NCBI RefSeq assembly: GCF_003173055.1
Contig: NZ_QGLF01000001.1
Coordinates: 1,123,085-1,187,084 of the forward strand
DNA from: Zavarzinia compransoris
GTDB lineage: Bacteria; Pseudomonadota; Alphaproteobacteria; Zavarziniales; Zavarziniaceae
Reading direction: 5' to 3'
Length of the DNA: 64,000 bases
Made by a program: the position numbers and the translations under genes. The notes under the pieces were generated by a model. That model worked only from the letters and a program-made list of their open reading frames with translations. It did not search any database and was not told where the DNA came from. Positions within the stretch are counted from its first letter, which is position 1. Every line of letters starts with the position of its first letter. Of the stretch, positions 6,921-15,532 are shown piece after piece.

Positions 6921-8135
6921 TTACGGCAGCAGGGCGCCGAGGCCGGGAATGGCGCCCAGCTGGTTGGCGATATCGGTCGGCGTGGAGCCGAGGCCGATGC
7001 CCTGGATGACCGCGTTGAGACCGTCGATCAGCGGGTTCAGGGCCGAGTTCTGCGTGCCGACCAGGGCCTGCACCACTTCGCTCAGGGGCGCGAGGGCGCC
7101 CTGGCCGAGGGCGGTCAGGTCCGCCAGCGGGCCGGTCAGGGCGCTGAGGGCGCCGTCGGTCGGGTTCAGCAGCTGGTCCACGAGGTCGGTGACCGGATCG
7201 AGCACGGTATTGTTGGTCAGGCCGCCCAGGGTGCACTGCACGGTGCTGATCAGGTCCGGCGTCTGGCAGTTCTGGCTGTTCGGGGGGGTATCGTCGCCCG
7301 GGTCGTTGTTGCCGTCCTCGCCGATGTCGCCGAACGGCTCGCCGCCGTTGATGGCGCCGCCCGCCTTGCTGATCTGGCGGATGCCGAAGCCGCTCGGATC
7401 CGACAGGAAGAAGTTCGGCCGGCCGTAATTGCGGTGCAGTTCCTGCAGGCTGGGGGTGGATTCGGCAGCGCTGTCGGCGACCGAAAGCACCGTGCGGCCG
7501 GTGAAGTAGAGGCGGATGCCGCCGTAGCCGGTGGCGCCCTTGTCGTCGAAGGCGCCGGCCGCGAAGAGGGCAAGGCCCGGGACATCGGTCAGCAGTGCTT
7601 CGACCTGGACGTCGCCGCCGAGGCCGACCGTATCGGAATAGGTCACGCCGCCGCCGAGACGCAGGTTCGGGTTCGGGTAGACCGCGAGGCCGACGCGGCC
7701 ATAGACCTGATCCTCGAGGATCTGGCCCGTGGTGAAGCCGACGGCGCCTTCGAGGGTGAGGTTGTCGATATAGTATTCGGCAATGCCCGAGACCGCGTAT
7801 TGCGAATAGCTGTCGACATAATAGCCGCCGCCGGCGATGCCGACGGTATAGGCCTGGGGATCACGGTAGAACAGCTGCACCGCGCCGCCGGCGAAACCCG
7901 CCTCGTCCGCGACGAAGCCGGCAATGCCGTCGAACTGCACCGCGAAGGAACCGTCCACCGGCACCGTCAGGCTGGGCGCGCCGCCGAACAGCCCGCCGTT
8001 CTCGTCGCCGCCGCCGAAGATCGACAGCTGGCCGCTGACCTCGGAAACCGGCCCCGAGTCCTGCGCGCCGACGAAAGTGGCACCGGCGACCGCAGCGGCA
8101 AACACCGCCGAGCCAAGGATCGCATTGATCTTCAT
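6921..8135 (-). CDS. Exported Gly-rich beta-strand protein with a helical C-terminal tail, function unknown
   Basis: A 404-residue protein starting MKINAILGSAVFAAAVAGATFVGA, a clear signal peptide. Residues about 25-230 alternate short amphipathic strands rich in Gly, Tyr and Val (for example GIAGGGYYVDSYSQYAVSG, GGGVTYSDTVGLGGD), like an outer-membrane barrel or surface beta domain. An acidic linker (FGDIGEDGNNDPGDD) follows. The last 110 residues carry two Cys (QNCQTP, TVQCTLGG) and repeated Leu/Asn-rich segments such as PLADLTALGQGALAPLSEVV. No terminal-Phe barrel signature is seen. It has its own promoter region and terminator, so it is probably monocistronic and possibly well expressed. 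Confidence 0.75.
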   Translation of the reverse strand: MKINAILGSAVFAAAVAGATFVGAQDSGPVSEVSGQLSIFGGGDENGGLFGGAPSLTVPVDGSFAVQFDGIAGFVADEAGFAGGAVQLFYRDPQAYTVGIAGGGYYVDSYSQYAVSGIAEYYIDNLTLEGAVGFTTGQILEDQVYGRVGLAVYPNPNLRLGGGVTYSDTVGLGGDVQVEALLTDVPGLALFAAGAFDDKGATGYGGIRLYFTGRTVLSVADSAAESTPSLQELHRNYGRPNFFLSDPSGFGIRQISKAGGAINGGEPFGDIGEDGNNDPGDDTPPNSQNCQTPDLISTVQCTLGGLTNNTVLDPVTDLVDQLLNPTDGALSALTGPLADLTALGQGALAPLSEVVQALVGTQNSALNPLIDGLNAVIQGIGLGSTPTDIANQLGAIPGLGALLP

Positions 8136-8343
8136 CGTTTCTCTGCCCCTGTAGAAACTTTGGGAATCCCCGTCCCGGGTGCAGCGACTCGACTGCAAGC
8201 CCACGTTTCAGGTGGCCGGCGACAACCACCGAAAACCCCGCGCCGACTCGCCAATGTGTCTGCCAGACATCCTCGGGACGAACATCCGAGACTTTGCGCG
8301 AAACAGGCTGTGTTGAGCTGGCAACTTCACTCATATTGCCGTG

Positions 8344-8379
8344 TTATTAATTTCACAATGAATGCAACAAACATTCATT
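8344..8379 (-). promoter_or_regulatory. Promoter with perfect 8-bp dyad over the -35 region
   Basis: In an AT-rich island, AATGAATG (8357-8364) and CATTCATT (8372-8379) form a perfect inverted repeat with a 7-bp spacer. On the minus strand, TTTGTT (8366-8371) and TAATAA (8344-8349) are spaced by 16 bp and could be -35 and -10. The dyad therefore covers the -35 box. The mRNA leader to the ATG at 8135 would be about 200 nt. The rest of the 8136-8527 gap shows no gene. Confidence 0.45.
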
Positions 8380-8527
8380 ATGGAAACATATCTATCGTCC
8401 AAGCTGCATGTAGCGGCTTGCCTGTTACCTGAATCCTGCGGTTTTTCCGCCGTTTTTTGCCTTCACCACGGCTTCGGGGCGATTTTTGCAGCGCACAACT
8501 ATCGCAGGAATGGTGTTAATAGTTGAC

Positions 8528-8550
8528 GCGGGGCGATCCAATCGCCCCGC
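8528..8550 (-). terminator. Hairpin downstream of the aminotransferase gene
   Basis: A perfect 10-bp stem, GCGGGGCGAT (8528-8537) and ATCGCCCCGC (8541-8550), with a 3-nt loop, 38 bp beyond the minus-strand stop codon. The T-tract is weak, so termination may be partial. Confidence 0.5.
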
Positions 8551-8587
8551 ATCCGCGGCCATCCCCCCTCGACAGGCGGGATGACGA

Positions 8588-9826
8588 TCACGCGCCCGCG
8601 CGGACCTGCCGGATCAGGGCGCCGAGGCGGCCGATGCCGGCCTCGATCTGGCCCGGATCGGACAGGGAATAGGACAGGCGCAGCCGGTTGTCGCACCGCC
8701 CCTCGCCGTAGAAGGCGCCGCCGGGCACGAAGGCGACCCGGCATTCGGCGATCGCCCGCGCCAGCAGGGCGGCGCCGCTCATCCCCTCGGGCAGGCTGAC
8801 CCAGACGAACATCCCGCCCTCGGGCCGGGTCCAGGTGACGCCTTCCGGCATGTGGCGGGCCAGGGCCGCCAGCATAGCGTCGCGCCGCTGGTGATAGACC
8901 TTGCGGATCTTCTCGACCTGGGCGTCGTAGACCGCCGCCGCGACCTCATGCATCACCATCTGGTTGATGGTCGGGCTGTGCAGGTCCGCCGCCTGCTTGG
9001 CCAGCACGATCTTGGCGATCGCCGCCGAGGGGCCGCAGATCCAGCCCACCCGCAGCGCCGGCACCAGGGTCTTCGAGAAGGTGCCACAGTAAAGCGTGCG
9101 GCACTGCTCGATCCCGCCCGAACGCTCGACATCCAGGGCCTGGATCGCGCGGACCGGCTCGCCGTCGTAGCGCAGCGCCTGATAGGCCGCATCCTCGACC
9201 ACCAGCGTATCGAGCGCCGCCGCAAGGTCGAGCAGCGCCAGGCGCTCGGCTAGCGGCACGGTCTCGCCGGAAGGGTTGGAGAAATCGGGCACCAGATAGG
9301 CAAGGCCGACGCGCCCGCCCGCCGCTGCCGCCGCCTCGCGATAGGAATCGGGCGTGCGATTGCCGCCCAGCGCCAGCGTGTCGTAGCGCGGCTCGTAAGG
9401 ATTAAAAGCCTGGAGCGCGCCGAGATAGGTCGGCGCGGTCACCAGGGCGGTATCGCCCGGCGACAGGAACAGCTTGCCGATGAAGTCCAGGCCCTGCTGC
9501 GAGCCCGCGGTGATGACGATATTGCCGATATCGCAGGGCACGCCCAGGGCCGCCATATGGCGGACGATCCAGGCCCGCAGCGGCGCATAGCCTTCCGAGA
9601 CCGAATATTGCAGCGACGGCCCGGAGCGCGCCGGATCGGCCAGGATGCGGGCATAGGCCTGTTCGACCACGCCGGTCGGGAACAGGGCGGGATCCGGAAT
9701 GCCGCCGGCAAAGGAAATCACATCCGGCTGGTCCAGCAGCTTCAGCAATTCGCGGATTTCGGAGGCATTCATGCGGCTGGCGCGTTTTGCGAAACTATCT
9801 TTCCAGACAATGTTTTCGGCAGACAT
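8588..9826 (-). CDS. PLP-dependent aminotransferase, fold type I (LysN/MocR-like catalytic type)
   Basis: A 412-residue cytosolic enzyme with the class I/II aminotransferase layout. It has DVISFAGGIPDPALFP near the N-terminus, the cofactor segment ITAGSQQGLDFIGKLFLSPG, VPDFSNPSGETVPLAERLAL, and the Schiff-base lysine K252 in GTFSKTLVPALRVGW. The C-terminal substrate arginine is expected in CDNRLRLSYSL. These features match the 2-aminoadipate or aromatic aminotransferase group that shares its fold with MocR regulators, but no GntR DNA-binding domain is present. Substrate cannot be assigned. The start ATG has GGGATG upstream. It is transcribed divergently from the ABC-F gene. Confidence 0.85.
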   Translation of the reverse strand: MSAENIVWKDSFAKRASRMNASEIRELLKLLDQPDVISFAGGIPDPALFPTGVVEQAYARILADPARSGPSLQYSVSEGYAPLRAWIVRHMAALGVPCDIGNIVITAGSQQGLDFIGKLFLSPGDTALVTAPTYLGALQAFNPYEPRYDTLALGGNRTPDSYREAAAAAGGRVGLAYLVPDFSNPSGETVPLAERLALLDLAAALDTLVVEDAAYQALRYDGEPVRAIQALDVERSGGIEQCRTLYCGTFSKTLVPALRVGWICGPSAAIAKIVLAKQAADLHSPTINQMVMHEVAAAVYDAQVEKIRKVYHQRRDAMLAALARHMPEGVTWTRPEGGMFVWVSLPEGMSGAALLARAIAECRVAFVPGGAFYGEGRCDNRLRLSYSLSDPGQIEAGIGRLGALIRQVRAGA

Positions 9827-9972
9827 TTTATTTCATCCCATGATGGATATGGGCACATAAATGCCTCAAGCCGCGCGTTAGGTCAATAGTGCTGCCTTAA
9901 AATCCGGAAACCCCGGCGCGCCCGCCGAGGTTGATCTCCGGGCGCGGTGCGGCTATTGACGGGCCCGACATC

Positions 9973-11787
9973 ATGGCAGCACCGCTTCTCACCCTTCGCG
10001 ATATTCATGTCGGCTACGGCGGACACCCGGTCATCGACGGCGCCGAACTCATCGTCGGCGAAGGCGACCGCCTGTGCCTCGTCGGGCGCAACGGCTCGGG
10101 CAAGTCGACGCTGCTGAAGATCGCCGCCGGCCTGGTCGAGCCCGACCGCGGCGAGCGCATCCTGCAAAGCGGCGTCACCATCCGCTACCTGCCGCAGGAG
10201 CCCGACCTCAGCGCCTTTCCGAGCGTCATCGCCTATGTCGAGGCCGGCCTCGCCCCGGGCGACGACGCCTATCGGGCGCGCAGCCTGCTGCTTTCCCTCG
10301 GCCTGACCGGGGACGAGGACCCGCGCAGCCTGTCGGGCGGGGAGATCCGCCGGGCGGCGCTTGCCCGGACGCTGGCGCCCGAGCCCGATATCCTGCTGCT
10401 CGACGAGCCGACCAACCACATGGACCTGCCAGCCATCGAATGGCTGGAAGACGAATTGAAGCGCAGCCGCTGCGCCCTGGTGCTGATCAGCCACGACCGC
10501 CGCTTCCTGACCGCCCTCTCCCGCTCGACCGTCTGGATCGACCGGGGCGTCGCCCGCCGCATCGAGCGCGGCTTCGCCGCCTTCGAGGACTGGCGCGACG
10601 AGGTTTTCGAACAGGAAGAGCGCGAGCGCCACAAGCTGGACCGCAAGATCGTGGCCGAACTCGACTGGCTGCGCCACGGCGTCTCGGGCCGGCGCAAGCG
10701 CAACATGCGCCGCCTCGGCGAATTGCACGGCATGCGCCGGGACCGGCGCGAGGAGCGGAAAGCGGTCGGCACGGTGAAAATGGCCGTCGGCGAAGGCGAC
10801 ATCTCGGGCAAGACCGTGATCGAGGCGAAGGGCGTCTCCAAGGCCTACGACGGCCGCGCCATCTTCGCCGGCCTCGACCTGCGCCTGCGCCGGGGCGACC
10901 GGCTGGGCATCGTCGGGCCGAACGGCGCCGGCAAGACCACGCTGATCAACGTCCTGACCGGGATCCTCGCCCCCGACGGCGGCGAGGTCCGCCTCGGCAC
11001 CAATCTCCAGATGGTCACCCTCGACCAGAAGCGGGAATCGCTGGCCCCGACCACCACCTTGCAGGATGCCCTGACCGGCGGCGGCAGCGACCAGGTCGAG
11101 GTCGCGGGCAGTTACAAGCACGTCATCGGCTACATGAAGGACTTCCTGTTCGGGCCGGAACAGGCGCGCACGCCGCTCGGCGTGCTGTCGGGCGGGGAAC
11201 GGGGCCGGGTGATGCTGGCCCGGGCCCTGGCGAAGCCGTCCAACCTTCTCGTCCTCGACGAGCCGACCAACGACCTCGATCTCGAAACCCTGGACCTGCT
11301 CGAGGAAATCCTGGCCGACTACGCCGGCACCGTGCTGCTGGTCTCGCACGACCGCGACTTCCTCGACCGCATCGCCACCTCGATCCTGGCCTACGAGGGG
11401 CCGGGCGCCTGGGTCGAATATGCCGGCGGCTACAGCGACATGGTGGCGCAGCGCGGCCGCGGCGTCGAAGCGCGGGAACAGGCCCCGGCCGCCGCCGGCA
11501 AGCCCGCCCCCGCCGCCACGTCTGCGGAAGCCCCCCGTGCAGCGGCGAAGCGCAAGCTCTCCTTCAAGGAAAAGCACGCGCTGGAAACCCTGCCGAAGAC
11601 GATCGAGAAATTGCAGGCGGAAATCGCCGGCCTCCAGGCCCGGCTCGACGACGGTACCCTGTTCGGCCGCGATCCCGCCCAATTCCAGAAGACGGTGGCC
11701 CGGATCGACGCGGCGCAGGGCGAGCTTGCCGCCGCCGAGGATGAATGGCTGGCCCTCGAAATGCTGCGCGAAGAACTCGAGGGCTGA
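9973..11787 (+). CDS. ABC-F family ATPase, Uup-like
   Basis: A 604-residue soluble protein with two ABC nucleotide-binding domains and no membrane segments. The first domain has GRNGSGKST and LLLDEPTNHMDLPA. The second, after a charged linker near residues 200-290, has GPNGAGKTT, LSGGERGRVM and LVLDEPTNDLDLETLDLL. An Ala/Pro-rich stretch then leads to a C-terminal coiled-coil (KRKLSFKEKHALETLPKTI), the arrangement of Uup. ABC-F proteins act on ribosomes or, for Uup, may also bind branched DNA. The ATG at 9973 is chosen over an upstream TTG. A hairpin follows the stop. Confidence 0.9.
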   Translation: MAAPLLTLRDIHVGYGGHPVIDGAELIVGEGDRLCLVGRNGSGKSTLLKIAAGLVEPDRGERILQSGVTIRYLPQEPDLSAFPSVIAYVEAGLAPGDDAYRARSLLLSLGLTGDEDPRSLSGGEIRRAALARTLAPEPDILLLDEPTNHMDLPAIEWLEDELKRSRCALVLISHDRRFLTALSRSTVWIDRGVARRIERGFAAFEDWRDEVFEQEERERHKLDRKIVAELDWLRHGVSGRRKRNMRRLGELHGMRRDRREERKAVGTVKMAVGEGDISGKTVIEAKGVSKAYDGRAIFAGLDLRLRRGDRLGIVGPNGAGKTTLINVLTGILAPDGGEVRLGTNLQMVTLDQKRESLAPTTTLQDALTGGGSDQVEVAGSYKHVIGYMKDFLFGPEQARTPLGVLSGGERGRVMLARALAKPSNLLVLDEPTNDLDLETLDLLEEILADYAGTVLLVSHDRDFLDRIATSILAYEGPGAWVEYAGGYSDMVAQRGRGVEAREQAPAAAGKPAPAATSAEAPRAAAKRKLSFKEKHALETLPKTIEKLQAEIAGLQARLDDGTLFGRDPAQFQKTVARIDAAQGELAAAEDEWLALEMLREELEG

Positions 11788-11790
11788 GCC

Positions 11791-11826
11791 CGCCGCCCGC
11801 CCCCGGAGCACGGGCGGCGATATTTT
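11791..11826 (+). terminator. Hairpin after the ABC-F gene
   Basis: CGCCGCCCG (11791-11799) pairs with CGGGCGGCG (11811-11819), followed by the short T-rich ATATTTTC. It lies between the ABC-F stop and kup. Confidence 0.6.
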
Positions 11827-11900
11827 CATTGCGGTGCAGAACGGGCTAGGCGGCCGCGCCCCGCCCCGTCATAGTCACCGGACCCTTTGCGGAGCATCTG

Positions 11901-13832
11901 ATGAGCAATCCCGCCCCGGCCCCAACCGCAGGCGAGACCAAGACGAGCGGCGCCCAGGTCCCCGATCCGACCGCCGACCGCAAGCGCTTATGGGCGCTCG
12001 TGCTCGGCAGCGTCGGCGTCGTCTACGGCGACATCGGCACCAGCCCGCTCTATGCCTTCCGCGAAGCCCTGATCCATACCGCGTCCCGGGAACCCGTCAC
12101 CCAGCCCATGGTGCTGGGCGTCCTGTCCATGATCCTGTGGGCGCTGATCATCATCGTCACCACCAAATACGTCATCCTGCTGCTGCGCGCCGATAACAAC
12201 GGCGAGGGCGGCGCGCTGTCCCTGATGGCGCTGGCGCGGCGCGCCATGGCGAAGCGCACCGGCTTCGTGCTCGGCCTCGGCATCATCGGCGCGGCGCTGT
12301 TCTACGGCGACGCGGTGGTGACGCCGGCGATCTCGGTGCTGTCCTCGGTCGAGGGGCTGAAGCTGGTCACCCCCATCTTCGATCCTTACGTCGTGCCCAT
12401 CACCATCGGCATCATCATGGCCCTGTTCCTGGTGCAGAGCCGGGGCACGTCCAAGGTCGCAGTCTTCTTCGGCCCGATCATGGTGGTCTGGTTCCTGGCG
12501 CTGGCCGTCACTGGCGCCAGCCATATCGCCGACGAGCCGGCGGTCTTCCTCGCCTTCAACCCGGCCTATGCGGTCGAATTCCTGCTGGAACACAAGACGG
12601 TCGGGATCATCGCCCTCGGCTCGGTGCTGCTGGCCGTGACCGGGGCGGAATCGCTCTATGCCGACCTCGGCCATTTCGGCCGGAAGCCGATCCAGATCGC
12701 CTGGGCCGCCCTGGTCTTTCCCTCGCTGACCCTCAATTATCTCGGCCAGGGCGCCCTCGTCCTGTCGCGGCCGGAAGCGCTGGAAAACCCCTTCTTCCTG
12801 CTGGCGCCGGACTGGGGTCTGATCCCCATGGTGCTGCTCGCGACCATGGCGACCGCGATCGCCGCCCAGGCGGTGATCACCGGTGCCTTCTCCCTGACCC
12901 GGCAGGCGATCCAGCTCGGCATCCTGCCGCGCATGGAGATCCGCCATACCTCGGGCGAGCATGCGGGCCAGATCTACCTGCCCCGGGTGAACAAGCTGAT
13001 GCTGCTCACCGTCATCATCCTGGTGCTGTCGTTCAAGTCGTCGGGCAATCTCGCCTCCGCCTACGGCATCGCGGTGACCGGGACCATGGTGGTCACCGCC
13101 CTCCTCCTCTTCGTCGTCATGCGCTATCGCTGGCGGCTGCCGCTGGCGGTCGCCCTGCTGGTGATCTCGCCCTTCCTGCTGATCGACCTCACCTTCCTCG
13201 GCGCCAACCTGCTCAAGGTGCTGGACGGCGGCTGGGTGCCGCTGGTGATGGCGGCGACGCTGGCGACCCTGATGGCGACCTGGGTGCGCGGCACCCGCAT
13301 CCTGGCCGAGAAGTCGCGGCGCGACAGCCTGCCGCTGCTCGACGTCGTCGCCATGCTGGAGCGCAGCCACCCCCACCAGGTGCCGGGCACGGCCATGTTC
13401 CTGACCTCGACGCCGAATGTCGCCCCGGTCGCCCTGATGCACAACCTGAAGCACAATAAGGTGCTGCACGAACAGAATGTGATCGTGACCATCGAAGTGG
13501 CGCAGGAACCCCATATCGATCCGGAATCCCGGGTCACCGTGCAGTCGCTCAGCCCGCGGATCATGCTGATGCGGGTATTCTACGGCTATATGGAAAGCCC
13601 GAACCTGCCCCGCGCGCTGGCCGCCGCCCGCAAGCTCGGCCTCAAATACGACATCATGAGCACGTCGTTCTTCCTCGGCCGCCGCTCGCTGCGCCCGGGC
13701 AGCAAGGGCGGGCTCCGGCTGTGGCAGAACCGGCTCTATATCTCGCTGGCGCGCAATGCCTCGGACGCCACGGAATTCTTCCAGATCCCGTCCGACCGGG
13801 TGATCGAGCTCGGCACCCAGATGACGATCTGA
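11901..13832 (+). CDS. kup: Kup-type low-affinity potassium uptake transporter
   Basis: A 643-residue inner-membrane protein. After a 30-residue cytosolic tail it has the family signature [20 protein letters not shown], then about twelve membrane helices to roughly residue 440, including [20 protein letters not shown] and [11 protein letters not shown]. The C-terminal cytosolic domain follows ([20 protein letters not shown] to [13 protein letters not shown]). Kup proteins bring in K+, probably with H+. It is followed 19 bp later by the methyltransferase gene, so partial read-through is possible. Confidence 0.95.
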   Translation: MSNPAPAPTAGETKTSGAQVPDPTADRKRLWALVLGSVGVVYGDIGTSPLYAFREALIHTASREPVTQPMVLGVLSMILWALIIIVTTKYVILLLRADNNGEGGALSLMALARRAMAKRTGFVLGLGIIGAALFYGDAVVTPAISVLSSVEGLKLVTPIFDPYVVPITIGIIMALFLVQSRGTSKVAVFFGPIMVVWFLALAVTGASHIADEPAVFLAFNPAYAVEFLLEHKTVGIIALGSVLLAVTGAESLYADLGHFGRKPIQIAWAALVFPSLTLNYLGQGALVLSRPEALENPFFLLAPDWGLIPMVLLATMATAIAAQAVITGAFSLTRQAIQLGILPRMEIRHTSGEHAGQIYLPRVNKLMLLTVIILVLSFKSSGNLASAYGIAVTGTMVVTALLLFVVMRYRWRLPLAVALLVISPFLLIDLTFLGANLLKVLDGGWVPLVMAATLATLMATWVRGTRILAEKSRRDSLPLLDVVAMLERSHPHQVPGTAMFLTSTPNVAPVALMHNLKHNKVLHEQNVIVTIEVAQEPHIDPESRVTVQSLSPRIMLMRVFYGYMESPNLPRALAAARKLGLKYDIMSTSFFLGRRSLRPGSKGGLRLWQNRLYISLARNASDATEFFQIPSDRVIELGTQMTI

Positions 13833-13851
13833 GCCGGGCCCGATCCGCGCC

Positions 13852-14619
13852 ATGACCCGCGTCATCGCCATCGACAGCGAACAGAACGAGCGCTTCCGCA
13901 CCTGGGAACGGCTGCTGGAGGGGCGCGGCATCCGCAAGCACGGCGCCTTCCTGCTGGCCGGGCGGAAGACCGTGCCCGAAGCCCTGGCCGCGGTGCCGGA
14001 CCGGTTCACCGCCGTCATCGCCCCGGATACGCCGGCCCTCGACCAGCTGGCGCCCCTGCTGCCCGCCCATCTCGCCCGCCATGTCCTGGCCCGGCCGCTG
14101 TTCGAGCGGCTGGACGTCTCGGGCACGCGGCTGCCGCTGCTGGTCGGCACGGTGCCCGCCTTCGCCGAAGCCGATCTCGCCGCCCCGCCCCGGGGCCTCG
14201 AACTCGCCTGCGCCCTGGGCGACCCCAGCAACCTGGGGGCGCTGCTGCGCTCCGCCGCCGCCTTCGGGGTCCGGCGCGTGATCCTGCTGCCGGAAGCGGC
14301 CCATCCGTTTCACCCGAAATGCCTGCGCGGCGCCGCCAATGCGGTGTTCCGCCTCGATTTCGTCCGTACCCGCGGCTGGGCGGCGCTGGCCGCCGGGGCC
14401 GGCCCCCTGCTCGCCCTCGACGGCGGCGGCGCGGACCTGACCCGGTTCTCCTGGCCCGGCGATCTCCGCCTCGTCCTCGGCGAGGAAGGCCAGGGCCTGC
14501 CCGCCGACCTCGCGGCGGCCCGCCTCGCCATCCCGACCAGCGGCGCGGTCGAATCCCTGAACGCGACGGTCGCCGCCTCGATCGCGCTGCAACATTGGTT
14601 CAGCCGCCGCCCCGCCTGA
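13852..14619 (+). CDS. TrmH/SpoU-family RNA 2'-O-methyltransferase
   Basis: A 255-residue SAM-dependent enzyme of the SPOUT class. The three SpoU motifs are present: motif 1 GDPSNLGALLRSAAAFG at about 123-139, motif 2 LVLGEEGQGLP near 207-217, and motif 3 SGAVESLNATVAASIAL near 228-244. The N-terminal 100 residues resemble the RNA-binding domain of RlmB/TsnR-type enzymes, so 23S rRNA or tRNA is the likely substrate. Its last 20 bp overlap the end of the convergent membrane-protein gene. Confidence 0.85.
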   Translation: MTRVIAIDSEQNERFRTWERLLEGRGIRKHGAFLLAGRKTVPEALAAVPDRFTAVIAPDTPALDQLAPLLPAHLARHVLARPLFERLDVSGTRLPLLVGTVPAFAEADLAAPPRGLELACALGDPSNLGALLRSAAAFGVRRVILLPEAAHPFHPKCLRGAANAVFRLDFVRTRGWAALAAGAGPLLALDGGGADLTRFSWPGDLRLVLGEEGQGLPADLAAARLAIPTSGAVESLNATVAASIALQHWFSRRPA

Positions 14620-15532
14620 CCGGGCGCCCAGCAAGGCGGCGGCCGATCCCGAGCCCCAGCACCAGGAGAACGGCGCCGAGGCCGGCCGTGGCCAGGGGCC
14701 GGAAGCGCCAGCCGGCCAGCCGCACCCGCCCCGGTTCCGAAGCGCGAGAGGTCACCTCGACCCGATCGCCGGGGGCGACCGCGGGCGCCGGCTCGTCCAG
14801 CCCCGGGATCGCCACGGCGCCGGGCAACCCCTGCAGGGCAACCTCGCCCCGCCCGTCCGGCAGGCGCACCAGGACCGCGGGCAGCAGCACCGCCTTGCCG
14901 GCCGGGGCAGCACCCGTCACCGGCAGGCGGTGCCATGTGCTCGCCACGACCTCGGCCGTCATCCGCTCGCCCAGCAGCCGGTCCAGCGGCCGCACCGCCC
15001 CCTGGTTGAGGCCGGACCAGCCGACCGCACCGCCGAGGACGACGAGCACGGCCGCGATCACCCCGGCGTAGGCGCGGATGAACCCCGCCCCCGCCAGCCC
15101 GACCACGGCAAGGCCGAGCGGCAGCATAAACAGGCCGATCAGGCCGATGGCCGTGCCCCCGGCCAGCATGAAGAGATCCGGGTCATGGCGATAGATCGTG
15201 CCGGCGAAGGCCCGCACCCGCAGGGCGCCGTCCTCGACCTGATCGGCCAGGACATCCGCGACCGCGCCGGCACCATCGATCCGCTGATAGCCGCCGACGA
15301 TGCCGCTGCGCCCGTCCGCCAGCCGGACGGTGACCGCGAGATCGATCGTGTGCAGGCTGCCCTTCACCCGCCGTTCGACGATCTCGATCGCCAGGATCTC
15401 GGCCGGGGCCGGGCCGGCAAGGAAACTGCTGGCCGGGGCCGGGGCAAGCGCATGCAGCCAGACCCAGGCGATGAACAGGGACGCCCCGGCGATCAGCAGC
15501 GGTATCGCGGCCAGAAACCGGCCGAGGATCAC
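14600..15532 (-). CDS. Four-helix membrane protein of unknown function
   Basis: A 310-residue protein with one N-terminal helix (FLAAIPLLIAGASLFIAWVW), a soluble domain (about residues 45-115), two central helices (LFMLAGGTAIGLIGLFMLPL and VGLAGAGFIRAYAGVIAAVL), a second soluble domain and a C-terminal helix (ATAGLGAVLLVLGLGI). The pattern recalls DUF3592-like proteins but no firm family call is made. The GTG start overlaps the stop codon of the upstream gene as GTGA, showing translational coupling to the exported protein 15529-16917. Confidence 0.7.
   Translation of the reverse strand: MILGRFLAAIPLLIAGASLFIAWVWLHALAPAPASSFLAGPAPAEILAIEIVERRVKGSLHTIDLAVTVRLADGRSGIVGGYQRIDGAGAVADVLADQVEDGALRVRAFAGTIYRHDPDLFMLAGGTAIGLIGLFMLPLGLAVVGLAGAGFIRAYAGVIAAVLVVLGGAVGWSGLNQGAVRPLDRLLGERMTAEVVASTWHRLPVTGAAPAGKAVLLPAVLVRLPDGRGEVALQGLPGAVAIPGLDEPAPAVAPGDRVEVTSRASEPGRVRLAGWRFRPLATAGLGAVLLVLGLGIGRRLAGRPVRRGGG

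Noticed and set aside
6840-8432. Long plus-strand open frame opposite the exported glycine-rich protein gene
   Set aside because: High GC keeps antisense frames open. Its composition is unlike a protein, whereas the minus-strand frame has a signal peptide, a promoter and a terminator.
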